Assembly: GCA_947455215.1 (NCBI GenBank)
Contig: CANGNA010000004.1
Span: forward strand, 38,306-102,305
Direction: 5' to 3'
Length of the DNA stretch: 64,000 bases
From: Chitinophagaceae bacterium
GTDB taxonomy: Bacteria; Bacteroidota; Bacteroidia; Chitinophagales; Chitinophagaceae
The notes below the pieces were generated by a model, which worked only from the letters and a program-made list of their open reading frames with translations, was not told the origin of the DNA and did not search any database. Position 1 is the first letter of the stretch, and each line of letters begins with the position of its first letter. The position numbers and the translations under genes are program-made. Of this stretch, positions 7,471 through 16,835 are shown piece by piece.

Positions 7471-7707
7471 CTTTTCGTTTCTGAAAACGAATACGTCCAG
7501 ACGCTGCTATCACCCCCGACGTCCGACAACACGTCTCGGCTCAGCCGAAACTGGTCGGACATCGTCCCCTCTTTTGGCCTGCGCACAAAGCTATACAAAG
7601 AGGGGAGTTTCCGAAAACGAATACGTCGCGATAAACCCCGACCCTCCCGCAATTCTGCGGGACCCTGTTCCGGGAGGTGTTGTTTTACAGTACGAAAACG
7701 AATACGT
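7471..7707. repeat. Three copies of the 15-mer GAAAACGAATACGTC in a hairpin-rich intergenic region
   Basis: GAAAACGAATACGTC starts at 7483, 7613 and 7694. The core AAAACGAATACGT occurs once more, inverted, at 33099-33111. The first copy is also part of the inverted repeat TTCGTTT-CTGA-AAACGAA (7474-7491). The general bacterial repeat CCCTTCGACAGGCTCAGGG occurs at about 7439-7457, and CCCGCA-ATTC-TGCGGG forms a hairpin at 7646-7661. No gene is credible here, although one frame is open for 111 codons. Confidence 0.65.
7509..7609. repeat. Composite inverted-repeat element, copy 1 (GTCCGAC/GTCGGAC arms)
   Basis: ATCACCCCCGAC is followed by arms GTCCGAC (7521-7527) and GTCGGAC (7554-7560), then ATCGT and a second pair, CCCCTCTTT (7566-7574) and AAAGAGGGG (7597-7605). 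The copy at 10489-10560 has the same order with different outer bases in the first arms. Confidence 0.7.
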
Positions 7708-7775
7708 CCCGATAGCTGTCAGTCTGAAGACAGGACAGCGGCGTGTTTGTCGTGATCAGTTTTTATACAAAGAAA

Positions 7776-7798
7776 CCGGACAGTTTGTGGCTGTCCGG
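7776..7798 (-). terminator. Terminator after the YfhO gene
   Basis: CCGGACAG at 7776-7783 pairs with CTGTCCGG at 7791-7798. Read on the minus strand the stem is followed by TTTCTTTG, and it lies 40 bases past the YfhO stop. Confidence 0.55.
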
Positions 7799-7837
7799 GT
7801 ACAAGTTAGTTAACGTTTTTTATATTCCGGTATTGTG

Positions 7838-10276
7838 TCAGGCTTTCTCTATTTCTGAGGCGGGCTTTTTTCCGCTCATGGCCAGTGCGCCCAGGCACAG
7901 TATCAGTATCAGCACGCTGCTGCCAATAGCCAGCGGCTTAGTGCTGTAGTAGCTATCCGGGTGGAATTTGAACTCTATCTTGTGTTGACCGGCCGGAACC
8001 TTGATGGCACGTAGCACGTAGTCGGCCCTCATTATCGGTGTTTCTTTGCCATCTACATAGGCTTTCCAACCCTTTTCGTAATAGATATCGGAGAATACAG
8101 CCAGGCCGTCTTTGCTGTTGGCCGATACGAAACTCAGCTCATCCAGACCGTATTTATCCAGCTTCACGTATGCTGCGCTGTCCTTGCCAAAGGCATAATT
8201 ACCGAAACCCGACTGGAACTTAGCACGGATAACGGCTGTCTTTTTAGGGTGGAACGCATTAGGTACAATGGCGGTATCGCCCAGCTGCGGTGCTTCCAGG
8301 CTGTTGATCTCGTCATCGGCAGTGTTGGCCCACTTCACCTCATCCACAAACCATGCATTGCCGCAGGCATTAGGATTAGGCATTACCTGTGCAGGTCCCC
8401 TCTGGCCGCCAACAATGATGTACTTGGTATTGAGCATGTTCAGCACTTCGCCATTAAAGCCCTTGCTCATGTGCCTGTCGATCAGGTCCTGGTACATCTC
8501 CATTTTAGCAGGAGAATAACCACCCACACACTTGTGGAAATAGGCCTGTATGGCATCGTTGTAAGTATCTTTAGACAGATCGAGGACGCGATAATAAGGA
8601 TCTTTATCCTGCAGTATCTGCTTATCTACATCGCGCGGCTGGAAGGTAGCTTCGTATTCAGCAGCATCTTCGTAATTGCTATCGTTGAGGTAGTTGTGAG
8701 CAACCGGCAGCAGGTCTATGCACACCAGCAGTGCCAGGCCACCAAACATCACCACGGGCTTTATCTTATCGAGCAAAAGCCCCCCCAATAACACCGCAGC
8801 TGCAACGATGAACGCAGCACTCTGCATGCAGCTCATAAAGGCCAGGGATGACCTATCCTTCTTCAGTGCATCCACTATCTGGGCAGGCATCTGGGCATCG
8901 CCAGGGCCGGTAAAGTCGAAGAATGCACTTTTCAGGAAACCCAACACCACGCACAAACCGGCAGTAATGCCCACAGCTATCTTCAGCTTCTTCAGCATTT
9001 CATCCTTATTGCTGCTCTTGTCGAGGAACTGCTGCACACCCCATATACCCAGCATTGGGAAAAGGAACTGCGGGATGACCAATGCCATAGATGGCGTACG
9101 GAACTTATTGAGCATCGGCAGATGATCGAACAGAAAGTAGTTGAGTCCTTCGAAATTCTTACCCCATGACAGGATAATGCCGAATGCACTGGCAGCAATG
9201 ATCCACCATTTGTGCTTAGATTTTACCACCAATGCACCCAGCACAAACAAGAAGCATATGATAGCACCAAAGTAAACCGGGCCGCTGATAAACGGCTGAG
9301 GGCCCCAGTACAACGGCAGTTTTTCGTATTGACCATTGGTAGCGGAAGAGGTTTCCGGCGCTTTGCTGGCCGACTCGCCGGAAGAACCACCGTACAGGTA
9401 AGGGATCATGAGACAGAAGGTCTCGCCGATACCATTGCTCCACCTGAAGGCGTATTCCTTATCCAGGCCGCCGTTGGTCTTCTTTTCTTTAGATGTCAGT
9501 TCGCTCTGGCCGCCGCGCATGGTTTCCTTGGCATACTCCTGGGTAGTAAGGATGGACTGCATTGACGGTGCCACGCCCAGCAGGCCACCGGCTAACGCTA
9601 TAGCGCTGGCAATGATGAACTGCTTGATCTTACCCTCTTGTATGGCCATAACGAACATAACGATACCGAAGGCAACGAAGATGAAGAGGTAGTAATAAAT
9701 AACCTGGAAGTGGTTGTTCATGGCCATGAGGGCTATCATCAGGCTCCATAAGGCAGCACCTGGCAACCATTTTTCCCTATAAATGAGATATAGACCGGCA
9801 ATAGCGGCAGGGATATACCCCATTGTGAGCATCTTGGTCTCGTGGCCCACACTGATGATGATGGGATTGTAGGTAGAGAATGCGTAAGCCAGTGCCCCTA
9901 TCATGCTGAGCCAATGGTTGACCCTGAGCACGCGCATCAGCAGGTAGAAGCATACCATAGCTATAAAAAAGAAGTAAGCGGGCTTACCCACAGCCTGCAG
10001 GACAGTTTGCACAATGCTGGTATAGTTGGTATTGGCTGCACCTACATATATAGTATAGGTAGGCATACCACCAAACATGCTGTTACTCCACAGCACATCT
10101 TTACCGGTAGAATCGTGATAGGCCATAGCCTCGTGAGCGGCACCCTGCCATGATAGGTTATCGTGCTGGATAAGGCGCTTGCCCGACAGCTGGGGCATAC
10201 AGTACAGCAATGAGACCACCGCAAATGCTACCACAGCAATGACATCCCATTTCAGTTTTTGAAAATCAAATCGCAT
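7838..10276 (-). CDS. YfhO-family membrane protein
   Basis: This 812-residue protein has about 13 membrane segments in its first 560 residues, starting with VIAVVAFAVVSLLYCMPQL, then a soluble C-terminal part with a final membrane helix near 785-802 (PLAIGSSVLILILCLGAL). Early loop motifs such as HDNLSWQGAAHEAMAYHDSTG and LWSNSMFGGMPTY, and the late segment YYEKGWKAYVDGKETPI, are typical of the YfhO family. Members are GT-C-like membrane proteins linked to surface glycan or teichoic acid glycosylation in some bacteria; the role in Bacteroidota is not established. It is a single-gene unit with its own promoter and terminator. Confidence 0.88.
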   Translation of the reverse strand: MRFDFQKLKWDVIAVVAFAVVSLLYCMPQLSGKRLIQHDNLSWQGAAHEAMAYHDSTGKDVLWSNSMFGGMPTYTIYVGAANTNYTSIVQTVLQAVGKPAYFFFIAMVCFYLLMRVLRVNHWLSMIGALAYAFSTYNPIIISVGHETKMLTMGYIPAAIAGLYLIYREKWLPGAALWSLMIALMAMNNHFQVIYYYLFIFVAFGIVMFVMAIQEGKIKQFIIASAIALAGGLLGVAPSMQSILTTQEYAKETMRGGQSELTSKEKKTNGGLDKEYAFRWSNGIGETFCLMIPYLYGGSSGESASKAPETSSATNGQYEKLPLYWGPQPFISGPVYFGAIICFLFVLGALVVKSKHKWWIIAASAFGIILSWGKNFEGLNYFLFDHLPMLNKFRTPSMALVIPQFLFPMLGIWGVQQFLDKSSNKDEMLKKLKIAVGITAGLCVVLGFLKSAFFDFTGPGDAQMPAQIVDALKKDRSSLAFMSCMQSAAFIVAAAVLLGGLLLDKIKPVVMFGGLALLVCIDLLPVAHNYLNDSNYEDAAEYEATFQPRDVDKQILQDKDPYYRVLDLSKDTYNDAIQAYFHKCVGGYSPAKMEMYQDLIDRHMSKGFNGEVLNMLNTKYIIVGGQRGPAQVMPNPNACGNAWFVDEVKWANTADDEINSLEAPQLGDTAIVPNAFHPKKTAVIRAKFQSGFGNYAFGKDSAAYVKLDKYGLDELSFVSANSKDGLAVFSDIYYEKGWKAYVDGKETPIMRADYVLRAIKVPAGQHKIEFKFHPDSYYSTKPLAIGSSVLILILCLGALAMSGKKPASEIEKA

Positions 10277-10295
10277 ACTTTCTTTTTAAGCGAAA

Positions 10296-10324
10296 CAAAA
10301 ATAACCTTTCAAATCAAATTACAA
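10296..10324 (-). promoter_or_regulatory. Promoter of the YfhO gene
   Basis: On the minus strand TTG (10324-10322) and TATTTTTG (10303-10296) are 18 bases apart, matching the Bacteroidota -33/-7 pattern. The ATG lies 19 bases past the -7 element. Confidence 0.65.
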
Positions 10325-10488
10325 GCACCAAAGTTCAAGAACCAAAATCCAAGAGACAAATTCCAAGGACCAAGTGGACCAAGTCCGGGTTATAAGGATC
10401 AAACTTAAAAAGTAAATTCTCCGATTCCAGATTCAAAACCAGGCTATTCAAATACACAAATAGACCAATTCATCCTTTTACCCGTCCC
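10325..10488. other. AT-rich low-complexity intergenic DNA
   Basis: Words such as CCAAG, ACCAA and TTCCAAGGACC recur between about 10326 and 10390. This is the same sequence type as the tract at 2400-2445, in the opposite sense. No coding potential is visible. Confidence 0.5.
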
Positions 10489-10560
10489 ATCACCCCCGAC
10501 ATTCGACAACACGCCTACGGCTGGTCGAATATCGTCCCCTCTTTGGCAAGAGGGGAGTTG
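10489..10560. repeat. Composite inverted-repeat element, copy 2 (ATTCGAC/GTCGAAT arms)
   Basis: Arms ATTCGAC (10501-10507) and GTCGAAT (10524-10530) are followed by ATCGT and the hairpin CCCCTCTT-TGGC-AAGAGGGG (10536-10555). Flanks and order equal those at 7509-7609, while two base pairs of the first stem differ in a compensated way. Confidence 0.72.
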
Positions 10561-10654
10561 CCCACCTATTTAACCAAACTTCTGGATACATGTTAAAGTT
10601 AGTGAGGATTAGCATGACATATGAAATGATTTAACCATTATTAACCCTATAGAA

Positions 10655-10678
10655 AACGCCGGCGTTTGAGCCGGCGTT
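10655..10678 (-). terminator. Terminator hairpin after the 1309-residue T9SS protein
   Basis: AACGCCGGC (10655-10663) pairs with GCCGGCGTT (10670-10678) around GTTTGA. On the minus strand it is followed by TTCTATA, a weak T tract, 23 bases after the stop codon. Confidence 0.6.
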
Positions 10679-10700
10679 CTTCTTTACTTATCGAAAAATA

Positions 10701-13700
10701 CTATCGTATGAGTGTTACCTCACCCTTAGCGGTTTGGTTGGTGCCGGCGCAATCGTATATCACATAATAGAAATATACGCCCATATCCTGTGGCTCGCCG
10801 TTGAAGCTGCCATCCCACGAGCCTTTGCTTTCTTCGCGCGATTCGTATACCACCTGTCCCCAGCGGTTCTCAACACGGAAGAAATGGATCTTGTGATGCC
10901 CCGTCATGATCGGGCGGAAGATATCGTTCTTGTGATCATTGTTAGGCGTGAAGGCTGTAGGGAACGATATGGTGCAGCACGGCTGTGCGTCCACATATAT
11001 GCTATCTGTAGCATCACATCCAAACGGAGTTGTCACTGAGAGCTTCACATACCCAGCCCAATCGACAGCACCATAAATACTGCTGTAATTGTTTTGCGTA
11101 GTGAAATTATGCTCGGGCGACCAATGATAGCTGTACCTGGAATCGAAATGCAGGGGTGAGAACAGGATGCTATCGCCGGTGCATGGCAGCGATTTACCAC
11201 CCACTACAGAATAAGGGGCAATAGATGCATCGGGGCGATCGCTGATCATAATGGTGTCTTTAACTGTGGTAGCCGGACAATTGGCATTGGTAACAGCGCT
11301 CATGGTAATAACATGCACACCGGCAGTATCCCATACTATATTATATGGTCCGCCGTGGTTTGACGAGTGTTTTACCACACGGCCCCCACCGAAATTCCAC
11401 AGGTAGTCGTTAATGCCGGGGCTGGTGAAATTGAGGGCTACCAGCACCGAGTCGCCCACACAAGCCGTAGAATTGGTGGTGAATGATGCGGGCGGTGCAG
11501 TAAGGAATACCGGCACATCGAACGGCATAGTACTGGCACAAGGCAGGTAACCATCGCTGATCGTGAGCGAGGCGGTATTGCCACCGAGCGAGGTATCGAA
11601 ACGCAGTACAATAGACGGATCGGACAGGGTACCCGCAGTAAGCGTTGCATATCCGGGGATGGTCCATGCAAACTGTATACCGGGGAACATTGGTCCTCCG
11701 TAATTGAGACTAATGGTATCGAACTGGCATTCGTAAGGCTTACCAGGCACTATGTTGAAATTGGGCCTGTTGTGTACATTAACCGTTAAAGGCGCGCGCG
11801 GGCCTTCGCAGCCATTGACCACCTGGCTTACAAACCACGTGGTGAGCCCGGCAGTAGCCACCGGAGGTATAGGTGCTACCACAGTACCGAAACCACCTGA
11901 TGGCAAGGTATACCAAACAAGGTTGCTCCCCACCGCGGTGAGCGGGAATACAGGGCTGGCATTCTGGCAGAGGTCGACATTAGCCGTAGTTGGTGCCGGC
12001 GGCAGTGCTTTAACAAACAGATTGAGTGTTACATTGGAATCGCAACCCAGCGGTGTGGTGAAGGTATGCGTGTAAGTGCCTGCCGTATTGTACACATTGC
12101 CGGCAAACGTATAAGTGGAGCCGGCACATATACTATCGTAGACAGTAACGAAGATGGGTGCCTGCACTGTAAGATGCAGTGCCACCACAGAATCGCAACC
12201 ATTGACGGTTGGGAACACATGCGGGTAAACGCCGGTGGCATTGTATGTAGTGCCCGCAAATGTGTAACTGCCGCCCGCGCAAACTGTGATATTGAACGAG
12301 CTACTGTAGATGGGATATACAACTATGTCTTTGGTAGTATAACAAGCGGTGGGCAACGTATAGGTTATTGTGGCCACACCAGCCGCTACCCCACCCACGG
12401 TACCGCCGGAAACAGTTGCCACTGACGTTGTGGAACTGGACCATGTGCCGGATGCCGGTGTGCTCGACAAGACTATTGTAGATCCCTGGCACACTGTGCC
12501 GGGACCTGCAATAGCGGTAGGCAACGGATTGACCGTAACAGCATAAGAGGTGCTACAGCCGGTGCCTGCAGTATAGACAATGGTTACAGTACCGGCAGAT
12601 GCCCCGCCAACAACACCGGTAGCGCCTACGGTGGCAATAGCGGTGTTACTGCTTGTCCACGTGCCGCCAGCCAGCGTGTTGCTAAGCGTAATGGTACTAT
12701 TCACACAAACATTGTTAGGGCCGGATATGGGAGATAACAAATTGACCGTTACCAGGGCAGTATCGGAACAGCCGGCCGGAGTGATGTAGGTAATGATAGT
12801 TGTACCTGCGCTAACACCATATACCACACCCGAACCGCTTACTGTAGCTACGCCCGGCGCGCTGCTGCTCCATGTACCACCACCTGTGGTATTGCTGAGC
12901 GCTGTATTGCCTCCTACACACACAGACATAGTGCCCGTAATGGGAGGTGCTGTATTTACGGTTATTGTGCTGGTGGCAGTAGCAGTAATGCCACATGCAT
13001 CAGTAACAGTTGCTGTATATGTGGTGGTAGCTGTGGGTGAAACAGTAACCGGAGAGCCAGTAAGGCCTCCCGGGCTCCAGCTGAAGGTGTATGGCGGTAC
13101 GCCGTATATTGCAGAGGTAGATAATGTAGTAGACTGACCGGCACAAATAGTGGAACCGCCGGTGATAACCACAGGGTTGATCTCGACCGTATGCCCGATA
13201 ACCGTGATGGTGAGCGGTGTGGCACCACTTACGTAAGTAGTAGCACAAGGCGCAGTGGTGAGGTAATTCTGATAGAAGTCCATGGTCATATTCAGGTTGT
13301 ACGACGGGCACTGCGGCGCAGGTACACAGGAAGAAATATCTGAATAAATGGAAATATTGGTACCAGTGCAGGTGCCGGAGCCTATGAGGTTACAAAACCA
13401 ATAAAAACCTCCTACACCAGTAGTTCCTGTAGGGCTACGACAGGTACCCAGCCGGAAGTCGACAGCGCCTTCATCGAGCCAGGCACCGCCGCTGGTAATA
13501 TAATTAAACGACCATTGAATATCTGTAATGGTACAGTTGGCCGGCACGGTGGCAGCATTACTGTACACGCAGGGAACGGTCCAGTTAGTACTATAAGTAG
13601 ACCCTGTGACCGGGCTGACAGTTGCGGTGGATACAAGCGGATCTATGATAACCGGATAAGCATCGGCGCTCCTGTTCAGGAAATCGCCCGGCAAGGCTAT

Positions 13701-14630
13701 ATCCACAGTATTACCATCGATCACATAATCGAGCTGGCGTAAGGTAGCTTTAGAATCATGTTTTTCGGCTGCGGTTGCAGGAGAGATAAAAAACATATCG
13801 GCCCCGGCTGCATTTTTTATACTGAGTATACCGGAGAACACGGCACTGCTGCCGTGCGCCAGGCTCAGGCCAGCATCCATTTGCATATGATCGCGTACCA
13901 GCAGCCTGCCGTCAGCATACTCCGGCATGGCATTTTTGATGAAGAAGTTGGTCTTGGTCATGCCGCGCGCTACATATACTTCCATGTCTACACCGGGCCA
14001 TGCATTGGTTACAAATACGCCGTCATCGCCGGCGGTATGGTGACTCCAGTCGGCTTTACCGAGCGACACTTGTAGCCCATCGGGACGTTGATAAATCAGT
14101 TCAAGATCATTATTAAAACGGAATCCTTGCCCCGCTTTACCTACCGATGTGAACTTTCCCACAGCACTGACGCGCACGGGCACTTCTTGTTCTTCGGCCG
14201 CATAAACACCGGCAACGCCCGTTTGCGACAAATGAGCTTGTATAGTCCGCCAATTACCGGCGACATCGCGGTAGTGCATAGGCTTAGACGATGTCTGGCA
14301 ATACACCTTCTTTTGTCCGTTGGCATCTACTCCCCGCTCTTTGAATGTCTTAGACATTTCGGTACGGTCGCCTATCAATTCATAACAATTATCACAAGGT
14401 GTTTCTACGAATAGCATACCTGTTTCCGCGTGCGTTTCGTAACCGGCATTATGCGCAAGCACCTCGGCATCAGCATTCTTAACAGGAACCGAGAATGACG
14501 TGTAGTTATGACCATTTGCGTTCATGCCGTTCTTAGCATGTACACCATCGGGTTGTTTGGCATAACCTACAGAAACGCAGGCCAGCGAAAACAGTATGGA
14601 AAGATAAGATATGACTGGCTTTATGCGCAT
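10701..14630 (-). CDS. Large T9SS-secreted adhesin-like protein with Ig-like repeats and gliding-type C-terminal domain
   Basis: The 1309-residue protein starts with a signal peptide (about residues 1-24, ending VSVGYA). The first 420 residues form a unique region that includes YPVIIDPLVSTATVSP. Three similar Ig-like units of about 75 residues follow, each with a motif like GTWSSS and ending in a TITY- or TIVY-type strand. Two shorter units then carry CAGGSYTFAGTTYN and CAGSTYTFAGNVYN. PKD-like segments come next, and the C-terminus is a gliding-motility sorting domain (FPTAFTPNNDHKNDIF, VENRWGQVVYE, GSWDGSFNGEPQDMGVYFY, final GEVTLIR). It should be exported by T9SS and displayed on or released from the surface, probably as an adhesin. 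No enzyme domain is recognisable. Confidence 0.9.
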   Translation of the reverse strand: MRIKPVISYLSILFSLACVSVGYAKQPDGVHAKNGMNANGHNYTSFSVPVKNADAEVLAHNAGYETHAETGMLFVETPCDNCYELIGDRTEMSKTFKERGVDANGQKKVYCQTSSKPMHYRDVAGNWRTIQAHLSQTGVAGVYAAEEQEVPVRVSAVGKFTSVGKAGQGFRFNNDLELIYQRPDGLQVSLGKADWSHHTAGDDGVFVTNAWPGVDMEVYVARGMTKTNFFIKNAMPEYADGRLLVRDHMQMDAGLSLAHGSSAVFSGILSIKNAAGADMFFISPATAAEKHDSKATLRQLDYVIDGNTVDIALPGDFLNRSADAYPVIIDPLVSTATVSPVTGSTYSTNWTVPCVYSNAATVPANCTITDIQWSFNYITSGGAWLDEGAVDFRLGTCRSPTGTTGVGGFYWFCNLIGSGTCTGTNISIYSDISSCVPAPQCPSYNLNMTMDFYQNYLTTAPCATTYVSGATPLTITVIGHTVEINPVVITGGSTICAGQSTTLSTSAIYGVPPYTFSWSPGGLTGSPVTVSPTATTTYTATVTDACGITATATSTITVNTAPPITGTMSVCVGGNTALSNTTGGGTWSSSAPGVATVSGSGVVYGVSAGTTIITYITPAGCSDTALVTVNLLSPISGPNNVCVNSTITLSNTLAGGTWTSSNTAIATVGATGVVGGASAGTVTIVYTAGTGCSTSYAVTVNPLPTAIAGPGTVCQGSTIVLSSTPASGTWSSSTTSVATVSGGTVGGVAAGVATITYTLPTACYTTKDIVVYPIYSSSFNITVCAGGSYTFAGTTYNATGVYPHVFPTVNGCDSVVALHLTVQAPIFVTVYDSICAGSTYTFAGNVYNTAGTYTHTFTTPLGCDSNVTLNLFVKALPPAPTTANVDLCQNASPVFPLTAVGSNLVWYTLPSGGFGTVVAPIPPVATAGLTTWFVSQVVNGCEGPRAPLTVNVHNRPNFNIVPGKPYECQFDTISLNYGGPMFPGIQFAWTIPGYATLTAGTLSDPSIVLRFDTSLGGNTASLTISDGYLPCASTMPFDVPVFLTAPPASFTTNSTACVGDSVLVALNFTSPGINDYLWNFGGGRVVKHSSNHGGPYNIVWDTAGVHVITMSAVTNANCPATTVKDTIMISDRPDASIAPYSVVGGKSLPCTGDSILFSPLHFDSRYSYHWSPEHNFTTQNNYSSIYGAVDWAGYVKLSVTTPFGCDATDSIYVDAQPCCTISFPTAFTPNNDHKNDIFRPIMTGHHKIHFFRVENRWGQVVYESREESKGSWDGSFNGEPQDMGVYFYYVIYDCAGTNQTAKGEVTLIR

Positions 14631-14860
14631 TAGACCGGTATTGAAGGAAAAAATAATAACTATTTAAAATAGACGTAATTCTACAAAAAAAAGTTGGGAT
14701 TACTTAACATTTATAATGATAAACATTAAAAACAATAAATATAAATTAAATAAACACCATATAACACAGCCTTTTAGTAACCCTCGATTAAAAAGAGATG
14801 ACAATTGAGGGGCTGAAACAGCAGCAGGGACAAAGCAATAAATGGTGTAATTTCGCCGGA

Positions 14861-16831
14861 GTGATATCCCAGTCTTCTATTAACGAGGTAATGAGCCGTG
14901 CCGACATCATAGATGTGATAGGCCAGTTCGTGCGTTTGAAAAAGCGCGGGGCCAATTATATGGCCAATTGCCCGTTCCATAACGAGAAGTCGCCGTCGTT
15001 CAACGTATCTCCGGCGAAAGGTATATATAAATGTTTTGGTTGCGGTAAAGCGGGTAATGTAGTGAGTTTCATACAGGAACATGAGAAACTGACCTACCCT
15101 GAGGCTATCCGCTGGCTGGCAGACTATTATAAAATAACCCTGCAGGAAACAGAACGCAGTCCTGAGCAGATACAGCAGCAGATGGCCGGCGAGGCGCTGC
15201 GCATACTGAACGAATATGCTGCTAATTACTTCCACGATTACCTGCTCAATAGCGAAGAGGGGCAGCTGATAGGCATGTCTTACTTTAAGCAGCGTGGGTT
15301 CAGGAAGGATATCATAGAGAAATTCAGGCTGGGGTATAATGCCGAGCAAAACGACCAATTCTATAATACAGCCGTAAGCAAGGGCCATAATAAAGAACTG
15401 CTGGCCAAGGCAGGACTGATAAAGGAACGCAATGGTTTTTACCACGATGTGTACCGCGGGCGCGTGATCTTCCCGATACAGGGGATGACCGGCCGCGTGC
15501 TGGGCTTTGGTGCCCGCATACTGAAGAGCAATGAAAAGGCTCCGAAGTACATTAACACGCCGGAGAACGAACTGTACCTGAAGAGCAAGATACTCTACGG
15601 CATGTACCAGAGCAGAAACGCTATTGGTAAGCAGGATGAGTGTTTTTTGGTGGAAGGCTATACGGACGTGATATCGCTGCACCAGGGTGGCGTAGAAAAC
15701 GTAGTTGCCAGCAGCGGTACATCGCTTACAGAAGACCAGCTAAGGCTGATAGGCCAGCTAACCAAGAACCTGACCATACTATATGATGGTGATGCGGCGG
15801 GTATAAAGGCGGCACTTCGCGGGCTGGATATGGCCCTCGGCCAGAGCTTTAATGTGCAGCTGGTGTTGCTGCCCGATGGCGAAGACCCGGACAGCTTTAT
15901 ACAGAAATCAGGAGCAGCACAGTTTCACGAGTTTGTAAAGGAGCATAAACAGGATGTCATCAGCTTCCGCCTGCAGATAGGCATGAACGAGGTAGGCAAT
16001 GACCCCGTGAAGAAGTCGAAGCTGGTGAATGAGATAGCCGAGAGCATATCACGCATCAACAAAGCTGAGGATTTTGCCCTGCAAGACCACTATATCCGCA
16101 CAGCATCTAACAAACTGCAGGTGGACGAGACCGGGCTGATCAACCTGGTGAACAAGTATATACGCGACCGTATAGACAATGACACCCGGCACCAGCAACG
16201 CCGCAACGAACAGGCCGCCCCACAGCTGAGCGAGGAGGACATGGCCCAGGCAGCAGCCTACGAGGGTAGCGAGCCGCAGCCGGCAACACCCGCGGCCAAA
16301 GAAGATTTGCAGGAATGGGCACTACTGCGCGTGCTGATAGAATATGGCCACATGGTATATGAAGGGTATGAAAGTGTAGCTAGGCTGATAGAGGAGCGTG
16401 TAGACCCATCGCTGCTGGAAAATGAAATGGTGCTGAAGCTGTACAACGAATATTTTGATCATTTTACCCACTTTGGCGGCGTGCCGGAGACACACTATTT
16501 TGTGAATCACCCGGAGCCTACGGTACGAGAAAAAATGGCGTCGCTGCTGCACCACAATACCAACATAAGCCACAACTGGAAAGAGAAATATGGCATAGAA
16601 AGTCTGAACGGGGCCATGACCTACGTGGTAGATGTGGATAGCACCCTCTCCTACTTCGAGTTCAAAAAGATATTGAAGATGGAAGAGGAGTTACTGAAGA
16701 AAATAAGCGAAGAGCAGGACCCCGCTAAACAACAGCGCATGCAGATGAAGTTTGTAGAGCTGCGCAAGATGGAAAAGGATATTTTGAAAAGACACCGCCA
16801 GGTGGTATTCAAATCACTTAAAGTAAAATAA
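14861..16831 (+). CDS. dnaG: DNA primase DnaG
   Basis: DnaG makes RNA primers for replication. With the GTG start at 14861 the protein has 656 residues and begins ISQSSINEV after the initiator, as Bacteroidota primases usually do; an in-frame ATG at 14798 would add 21 residues of unlikely sequence. The CHC2 zinc finger has Cys37, His40, Cys58 and Cys61 (CPFHN and CFGCG). The Toprim core contains EGYTDVISL and the acidic DGDAAG. The C-terminal third is the helicase-binding region. It is followed 4 bases later by ruvX, so the two form an operon. The upstream gap to 14630 is very AT-rich and serves two divergent genes. Confidence 0.96.
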   Translation: MISQSSINEVMSRADIIDVIGQFVRLKKRGANYMANCPFHNEKSPSFNVSPAKGIYKCFGCGKAGNVVSFIQEHEKLTYPEAIRWLADYYKITLQETERSPEQIQQQMAGEALRILNEYAANYFHDYLLNSEEGQLIGMSYFKQRGFRKDIIEKFRLGYNAEQNDQFYNTAVSKGHNKELLAKAGLIKERNGFYHDVYRGRVIFPIQGMTGRVLGFGARILKSNEKAPKYINTPENELYLKSKILYGMYQSRNAIGKQDECFLVEGYTDVISLHQGGVENVVASSGTSLTEDQLRLIGQLTKNLTILYDGDAAGIKAALRGLDMALGQSFNVQLVLLPDGEDPDSFIQKSGAAQFHEFVKEHKQDVISFRLQIGMNEVGNDPVKKSKLVNEIAESISRINKAEDFALQDHYIRTASNKLQVDETGLINLVNKYIRDRIDNDTRHQQRRNEQAAPQLSEEDMAQAAAYEGSEPQPATPAAKEDLQEWALLRVLIEYGHMVYEGYESVARLIEERVDPSLLENEMVLKLYNEYFDHFTHFGGVPETHYFVNHPEPTVREKMASLLHHNTNISHNWKEKYGIESLNGAMTYVVDVDSTLSYFEFKKILKMEEELLKKISEEQDPAKQQRMQMKFVELRKMEKDILKRHRQVVFKSLKVK

Positions 16832-16835
16832 TTAT

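Noticed and set aside
7420..7755. 111-codon plus-strand frame between the acyltransferase and YfhO genes
   Set aside because: The frame runs through hairpin repeats and three copies of a 15-mer; the translation repeats ENEYV and has no domain character.
14774..15682. 302-codon minus-strand frame opposite dnaG
   Set aside because: It lies fully antisense to dnaG, whose motifs are unmistakable; the translation has no recognisable domain and is rich in His, Leu and Tyr as antisense frames in this base composition are.
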